A DNA stretch of 25,539 bases from Bacillota bacterium (GTDB taxonomy: Bacteria; Bacillota; Clostridia; Oscillospirales; Oscillospiraceae): NCBI GenBank assembly GCA_023406225.1, contig JAEXWS010000158.1, forward strand, positions 1 through 25,539. The letters run 5' to 3'. Both the position numbers and the translations under genes were made by a program. The number at the start of each line of letters is the position of its first letter. Position 1 is the stretch's first letter. This document shows, piece by piece, positions 21,301-25,539 of this stretch. A model generated the notes under the pieces. The model saw nothing but the letters and a program-made list of their open reading frames with translations, searched no databases and had not been told where the DNA came from.

Positions 21301-24300
21301 CCCGGTACATCGACTCGTCCAAGCGGTACGACACCGTCCGCATCTCCGGCCTGGAGACGGGAAAGACCTACGCCCTGACCGTCTCCGCCCTGAAATACGC
21401 CGACGGCGGCGCGGGCACCGTGGCGCTGGACCGGGCGCTGAAATTCGCCCAGCCCCAGTCTGAGAGCGATCCCTTCCGCTACACCTTCACCACCGGCGAG
21501 AGCGTGGTGGGCGCGCTGTCTCTTTCCAGCGTCAGCCAGCTTTACAGCGGCGACGAGGGCGGGAGCGTCACTTCCCTGGGCCTTTTGCGCGCCGAGGATT
21601 TTTACATGGGCGTCTGGCGGAACACCTCGAAGGTCCACTACAGCAGCGAAGCCGCCCAGGCGGAGTATCTGGAGCGGGTCCAGACGCTGGAGCCCAGCGA
21701 GGAGCTGCGGGAGCTGGCCGTGCAAAACCTGTTCCCCGTCTCCGACTACAGCGCCGACCCGGCCGTTCAAAACACCCTGCGGGACAGCTGGACCAGCCGG
21801 TTTCTCCCCGTGCGCCCCGGAGAGCAGTATGTGATCTACAACAGCCTCAGCGCCGGTTATTTCCGCGTCAATTTCTTCTACCGGGACACGGACGGGACGC
21901 TGAAATACTACGGCGTTTACACCAACGGCCACTATCTGGACGGCGGCGTGTTCTCCATCCCCTCCTACAGCAAAGAGGGGCTTGCCCAGACCAACAGCGT
22001 GCGGGCGGACCAGATCTGCTACATGCAGATCTCCGGCTACAGCCAGCGCAGCTGCAGCGGCCTGGTCCTGGAGAAATACGACCCCGCCCGGGCCGCCGGG
22101 GCCAATTTGGCCGCGGGCGCCGACATCCAGGAGGGCATGACCCTCAGCAGCACCAACACCCTCTCGTTTCAAAACAGCGCCGCCTTTATCAACGACTATC
22201 TCCCCGTGGAGGGCGGCTCCGTCTACGAGCTGCGGAACCGGGACCCCAACTTGAAGGATGAGAAGGCCCAGGGCGGCGCGAACACCAGCGAGAGCTACGT
22301 GCTCTTTTACGGCGGGGACTATACCTTCCTCGGAAGCTATCCGGTCTGCAACCAGACGGCTCTGGTCAAAGCGCCCTTCGGCGCCGCCTTCTGCCGGTTC
22401 AACATGGTGATGGACCAGAGCGCGGACCCGCAGGCCCCCGCCCCGTCCCTCAAGCTGTACCGGGGCGCGATCCCGGACCAGTACCTGGCGGCCATGGAGC
22501 TGCGGCTCCAGGACGGGTCCGAGAGCCAGATCCTCACCGGCGGCAGCTACAGCGTGACGCTCTACACCTCCCTGGGCTCCGTGTCCGACGCCGACGACCT
22601 CACCGAGCTGACCTACACGCAGCTGGGGGAGGCCCTCACCAGCCAGGTGACGGAGGCGGACCTGACGGACGGGCGGCTGAACATCGTCCGGCGGCTGGAA
22701 TTTGCGGACCTGAACCCCAACATGGCCTTCCAGGCCGTTCTGCGCATCCGCCCCGCCGGCTGGGCGGATACGGAGATCACCCTGTCCACCATCTACTTCA
22801 CCACCAACCGGGTGGTGCGGACCGTGAGCAACCTGGCGGAGCTGATGGCCATGCAGAACGACCCGGCGGGCAGCTATATCGTCACGGCGGACATCCCGGA
22901 CCTGAACACCCAGGTCCTGAACGCCGCCCGGCCCTTCACCGGGACCATCGATTTCCAGGGACACACCGTCACCACCAGCAGCTTTAACGCGCTGTTTTAC
23001 CGCATCAGCGGCAGCGGCGTGGTGAAAAACCTGGTGATCAACTACAACGCGCTGGACACCGCGTCCACCACCCCCAAAACGGACCAGGGGGCCGTCTGCT
23101 CCAGGAACTACGGCACCATCCAAAACGTCGTCGTGCGCTACCGCCCCGACAACCAGAACGCCGGACTGGACGTGCAGTACGGCGGCGGCATCGCGCGCTA
23201 TAATTACGGGACCATCGACGGGTTCGTGGTGGAGCTGGAAAAGGACGTGCGGGTGCCGTCTTACTTCGGCGGCGTCTGCCAGGAGAACCACGGCAGGGTG
23301 TCCAACGGCTATATCTGCGGCGCGGAGCTCGCAGACGGCTCCGGCCAGCGGCGCACCGCCCGCCTGGTCCACACCTGGCAGTACAACGGCGAGGTGGTCA
23401 GCACCGACACGAGCCACGTCTCCCTGGGCGTGGGGTACAACACCTCCCGGGGCGTGATCGAAAACGTCTTTGTGGTGGGCGATCTGGTGATCCAGTCGGC
23501 GGACGCCTCCAGCAACCACGCCAATGCGGACGTAAAGGATTACGATTCCAAGACCCCCAATCCGGATTATGAGACCTCCACCACAAACACCGCCTCCGCG
23601 GCCCTTTTGGCGGGCAACAGCTACGGCGTGATCCAAAACGCCTTCGCCACCGGCGACCGCCTGGACTACGACCCGGTAAGCGGAACGTCCAACTACATGC
23701 TGGACCGGGGCCCCGCGGTGGGCAATGTGACCGGCCTGTGCCGGGCGGAAAACGTCACCTACTTCTCCAGAAGCCCTGTGTCCTACAGCCAGCTCAGCGC
23801 GGGCGTGGCCTCCGTGGGCACCTACAACATCCGGGGCGAATACGACAGCCTCTACGACTACCAGTGGTATGACGCCGTGCTGGGGGCGGACGGCAGACGC
23901 TTCGTCATCCGCGACCAGGTGGAGGCCGGATACTATCCCCAGCTCCTTTTGCCGGACTGTTTCCCTGCGGGGACGCAGCCCGCTGTTCCCCTGCCCAATT
24001 CCCTGGGGGGACAGGTGGAGGTCCTCTACAACGAGGTGCGCCTTCAGGGCGTGGAACAGGCCCTGGTGACGGTCTCTCTGGACTTCCCCTACACCGGCTC
24101 CGACGTGACCGGCCTGACGGTGGTGGACCGCAACCATACGCCCATCGACTGCACGGTCCTGGCCCACCGGACCGTGGAGGACACCTACCGGGTGGATGTG
24201 CTGCTCTCCCTGCCGGAAAACAGCTCCGCCCTGCCCGACAGCAGCTACACCATCACCGGCGTCTCCTGGACCGGCGGCCGCCAGACCTTCAGCGACACAT

Positions 24301-25539
24301 CCAGCGCGCGGGTGGTCAACGCCTCTTTCTGGCGGGAGATCGACTCCGTGGAGGCGTGGAAGAGCGCGCTGACCGGCACCTCCTCCAACCTCTACGGCAA
24401 CTATCTTCTGACCCAGGACCTGGACTTCTCCGCCAGCGCCGACAGCAACGACTGGTTCTGCCAGAATTTCTACGGGACATTGAACGGCGGCGTCTACGCG
24501 GAGGCCCGGCAGGCGCTGACCTCGGACGCGGGCGAGCCCATCCTGGACGGCGGCGGCGCGCCCATGACCATCGCCGTGTGGGGCGGGCTCACCGGGATGC
24601 ACACCATCCGGGGCGTGGGCAACGTGGACGCCTCCGGCGCCTGGGCGGCCAAGCGGGACGGCACGTACCGCTCCAGCCTCATCTCCAACCTCTACGGGAC
24701 CATGCAGAACCTGGTGTTCCGGGACTTCGTGTCCGTGGAGGGGACCACGTCCAAAAACGCCGTGAACAGCGCCTACGGCGGCGTGGCCGCCACGGCCCGG
24801 ACCGGGGCCCGGCTGGAAAACTGCCATGTGCGCGACAGCGTGTTTTACGCCCGGAGCTACGGCGGCGGCCTGGCGGGCTACGTCAGCGGCGCGGCCCTGC
24901 GCGGATGCTCGGCGCGGAACGTCATCGTCCGCAGCTTCCGCCTGAACTCCTCCACCGTGGACACGGTGAGCCTGGGGGGCCTGGCGGGCTATCTCAGCGG
25001 CGCCATGGCGGAATCCTGCTTCGCCGCGGACGTGAGCGTTCTGGCGCCGGACGTGTATGAATCCGGCGGCGTGGGCGGGCTGCTGGGCTTCGCCTCCGAG
25101 ACCACCGTCCAGGACTGCTACGCCACCGGAACGGTGGACGCGGGCGCGGGCCGGGTGGGCGGCGTCGTGGGCCAGCTTGCGGGAAACAGCGTGCTCACCG
25201 GCTGCTGGTCCACCGCCTCCGTGACCACGGTGGCGGACTATGCCGGCGGCGTGGCGGGATATCACGCCGGCGGACGGCTGACCAACAACTTCACCGCCTC
25301 CACCCTCATCACCCGGTCCCTGGCGGCGGACTGCGTCCACCGCATCTGCTCCTCCACCGTCTATGACGAGAGCAACCGCCGGGACAACTACGCCTTCCAG
25401 GGGCAGTACATCACCTATTTTGAAAAGAAAAACGGCTCCGATACCGGCATTTATCAATTCGGCGTCTGGGACGACGAGGACGGCGCGACCGCCCTTTTGA
25501 CCCGCGACGCCCTGTGCGAGCGCGGCACATGGAGCGGAC
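18363..25539 (+). CDS. Second giant surface protein (over 2390 aa, 3' end beyond the window) with fibronectin-III-like and GLUG-like segments
   Basis: The frame is open from ATG 18363 to the window edge, giving at least 2392 residues. AGGAGGAAG lies seven bases upstream of the start. A basic N-terminus (RGRHRA) precedes a membrane helix at about 27-46. Residues 48-250 carry the membrane-proximal module shared with the other single-pass proteins here (VLYFLDGGLKLVTRDWDVL). A Pro/Glu/Ala-rich spacer (about 254-330) contains a run of seven glycines in place of a collagen-like tract. Many beta-sandwich modules of fibronectin-III type follow (LGQLRPGTTYHVTASY). From about residue 1487 the sequence changes to beta-helix-like stretches (NYGTIQNVVV, NHGRVSNGYI), with clear GLUG-like repeats after 2167. 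No enzyme motif was seen. It is probably an adhesin or a passive fibre. The C-terminal anchoring signal, if any, lies outside the window. Confidence 0.88.
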   Translation, partial: MNPVKQRLHARETGDGRKTPARGRHRALVPAFAALALTALLLNLGLTQFTVKAYLAQDGYAVPQERLTALLRSGGTEPLALLPVDLGETVYVRTAASRGYYIGEEKAGVSAGYPLFTQSGQVLYFLDGGLKLVTRDWDVLDTYEGLYLSDGVTFNADRSQADIQEVSLVQVESGYQVARTAVLSSAGRDGVIPMNAVCVFKEDGVLFYAYENGVLTGNTLSAAAGTSITIGDARWDYLDFLKRLGLWEEKVRKEAEETPAEDAETPAKPRPDAPQAPLPPEAPEKNTPEPKEHPSGSRVPQQPSQNTEAPGAAIPNTDSTPGGGGGGGTVDPNPGYQDPVVSFSGGLRPWVYTLSVQAAVSDPARVLDGGVQVCVYEVLENGRESQALRRLISASGTVTLGQLRPGTTYHVTASYSYHDKLNYPQSKTVEVGTAATEPFDSLGPISLSFYDENTAAPGAAPTEIFPKSLQLRDLELPGIRRGVSTEVGGVETHPETDPLRAETYINAVDLSLTAGDGASVALKMDAAALRLLREGYTLSHWETPERLRSGTEYAYTLSMQDRYGNVFLLDGVTAGDGHTCKESPTVDIRVPADTNVSGSTEIQVTWKNPDHAAVSPNDTGAMGPGVPAALFLVEQGAVAAPENAVTLEAHPAGQPGDRVREKFLPVTVNSDGSVTTVETGWVVTNLQVLKTYTAAVLCGRFSVEDNRSHTDEVLEKTADFLTASLSNLGTISYTAEADQVTHNSARLRFYMNSADSRLLALLDQVAFTLRQSGGDGAPQSFTLSREDLSKVSLPAPAAPDENGVYTAAVTVPLRLNGREGLESAPLTLEWKDALPVLADGSEPKNAWEFLLATSGTAPGDGCRLNLTLGGPLDGEAGTLPAALLDLSPQTAYVGDFTTRANQGGVTQDVTSGSSRSVRFTTLSEEALVSFGNAFVSTDFIELYDLSVSDPDGCILPDEADRDGSNVLIRVLDAGGVQAASRYIDSSKRYDTVRISGLETGKTYALTVSALKYADGGAGTVALDRALKFAQPQSESDPFRYTFTTGESVVGALSLSSVSQLYSGDEGGSVTSLGLLRAEDFYMGVWRNTSKVHYSSEAAQAEYLERVQTLEPSEELRELAVQNLFPVSDYSADPAVQNTLRDSWTSRFLPVRPGEQYVIYNSLSAGYFRVNFFYRDTDGTLKYYGVYTNGHYLDGGVFSIPSYSKEGLAQTNSVRADQICYMQISGYSQRSCSGLVLEKYDPARAAGANLAAGADIQEGMTLSSTNTLSFQNSAAFINDYLPVEGGSVYELRNRDPNLKDEKAQGGANTSESYVLFYGGDYTFLGSYPVCNQTALVKAPFGAAFCRFNMVMDQSADPQAPAPSLKLYRGAIPDQYLAAMELRLQDGSESQILTGGSYSVTLYTSLGSVSDADDLTELTYTQLGEALTSQVTEADLTDGRLNIVRRLEFADLNPNMAFQAVLRIRPAGWADTEITLSTIYFTTNRVVRTVSNLAELMAMQNDPAGSYIVTADIPDLNTQVLNAARPFTGTIDFQGHTVTTSSFNALFYRISGSGVVKNLVINYNALDTASTTPKTDQGAVCSRNYGTIQNVVVRYRPDNQNAGLDVQYGGGIARYNYGTIDGFVVELEKDVRVPSYFGGVCQENHGRVSNGYICGAELADGSGQRRTARLVHTWQYNGEVVSTDTSHVSLGVGYNTSRGVIENVFVVGDLVIQSADASSNHANADVKDYDSKTPNPDYETSTTNTASAALLAGNSYGVIQNAFATGDRLDYDPVSGTSNYMLDRGPAVGNVTGLCRAENVTYFSRSPVSYSQLSAGVASVGTYNIRGEYDSLYDYQWYDAVLGADGRRFVIRDQVEAGYYPQLLLPDCFPAGTQPAVPLPNSLGGQVEVLYNEVRLQGVEQALVTVSLDFPYTGSDVTGLTVVDRNHTPIDCTVLAHRTVEDTYRVDVLLSLPENSSALPDSSYTITGVSWTGGRQTFSDTSSARVVNASFWREIDSVEAWKSALTGTSSNLYGNYLLTQDLDFSASADSNDWFCQNFYGTLNGGVYAEARQALTSDAGEPILDGGGAPMTIAVWGGLTGMHTIRGVGNVDASGAWAAKRDGTYRSSLISNLYGTMQNLVFRDFVSVEGTTSKNAVNSAYGGVAATARTGARLENCHVRDSVFYARSYGGGLAGYVSGAALRGCSARNVIVRSFRLNSSTVDTVSLGGLAGYLSGAMAESCFAADVSVLAPDVYESGGVGGLLGFASETTVQDCYATGTVDAGAGRVGGVVGQLAGNSVLTGCWSTASVTTVADYAGGVAGYHAGGRLTNNFTASTLITRSLAADCVHRICSSTVYDESNRRDNYAFQGQYITYFEKKNGSDTGIYQFGVWDDEDGATALLTRDALCERGTWSG
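24861..25290 (+). repeat. Five GLUG-like repeats in the second giant protein
   Basis: Related units begin at about 24864, 24975, 25068, 25158 and 25245. Their cores are GGLAGYVSG, GGLAGYLSG, GGVGGLLGF, GGVVGQLAG and GGVAGYHAG, each followed by a Cys or Asn and a short beta stretch. Spacing is 87-111 bases (29-37 residues). This is the pattern of the GLUG motif found in large secreted adhesins and IgA-peptidase-like proteins, which folds into a right-handed beta helix. Confidence 0.75.

Noticed and set aside
20064..25457. A 1797-codon open frame on the minus strand
   Set aside because: It is a shadow of the second giant gene, with low-complexity composition and no domain. The plus frame is open throughout with a good start.

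Overview
The window is GC-rich DNA, with codon third positions mostly G or C, and every gene lies on the + strand. The 5' edge carries the end of groEL. Good Shine-Dalgarno sites, a LytTR response regulator and the GroEL C-terminus suggest a GC-rich gut-type member of the Clostridia, possibly Oscillospiraceae. That placement is an inference from composition and family resemblance, not a database result.

Layout: (1) 1-463, the C-terminal part of groEL, followed by a strong intrinsic terminator. (2) 630-1597, a self-contained unit: near-consensus promoter, LytTR response regulator, terminator. (3) From an extended -10 promoter at about 1663 to the right edge, a run of twelve tightly packed co-directional genes with no convincing internal terminator, probably one very long operon. 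It opens with a degenerate receiver-domain protein. Next come two surface proteins, one of about 2360 aa with a collagen-like Gly-X-Y tract and one of 583 aa with a Gly-Gly-X tract.

The core (11126-17088) is a remodelled F1-type rotary ATPase. In order it encodes a c-like hairpin, a b-delta fusion, alpha, gamma, a ParA/Soj-type ATPase, beta and an epsilon-like protein. This is the classical atp order (c-b-delta-alpha-gamma-beta-epsilon), but no a subunit is recognisable, b and delta are fused, and a ParA gene sits between gamma and beta. The catalytic residues of beta, the arginine finger of alpha and the DELSEED lever are all present, so ATP hydrolysis and gamma rotation look possible. The c-like protein, however, has valine where the ion-binding Asp/Glu should be and no acidic residue anywhere in its second membrane helix. 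The complex therefore probably does not translocate protons or sodium.

The core is followed by a five-helix membrane protein, a single-pass protein with an external domain, and a second giant surface protein (over 2390 aa, running off the window) with fibronectin-III-like and GLUG-like beta-helix segments. The four single-pass surface proteins appear to share an external module just after the membrane helix.

The arrangement suggests a previously undescribed machine: an F1-like ATPase on an ion-tight rotor, possibly positioned by a ParA ATPase, that works on large cell-surface proteins. The closest known parallel is the F1-like ATPases of mycoplasmas, one type of which is tied to gliding and another to the immunoglobulin-binding and cleaving MIB-MIP system. 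The subunit identities are strong; the mechanical or surface role is inference.
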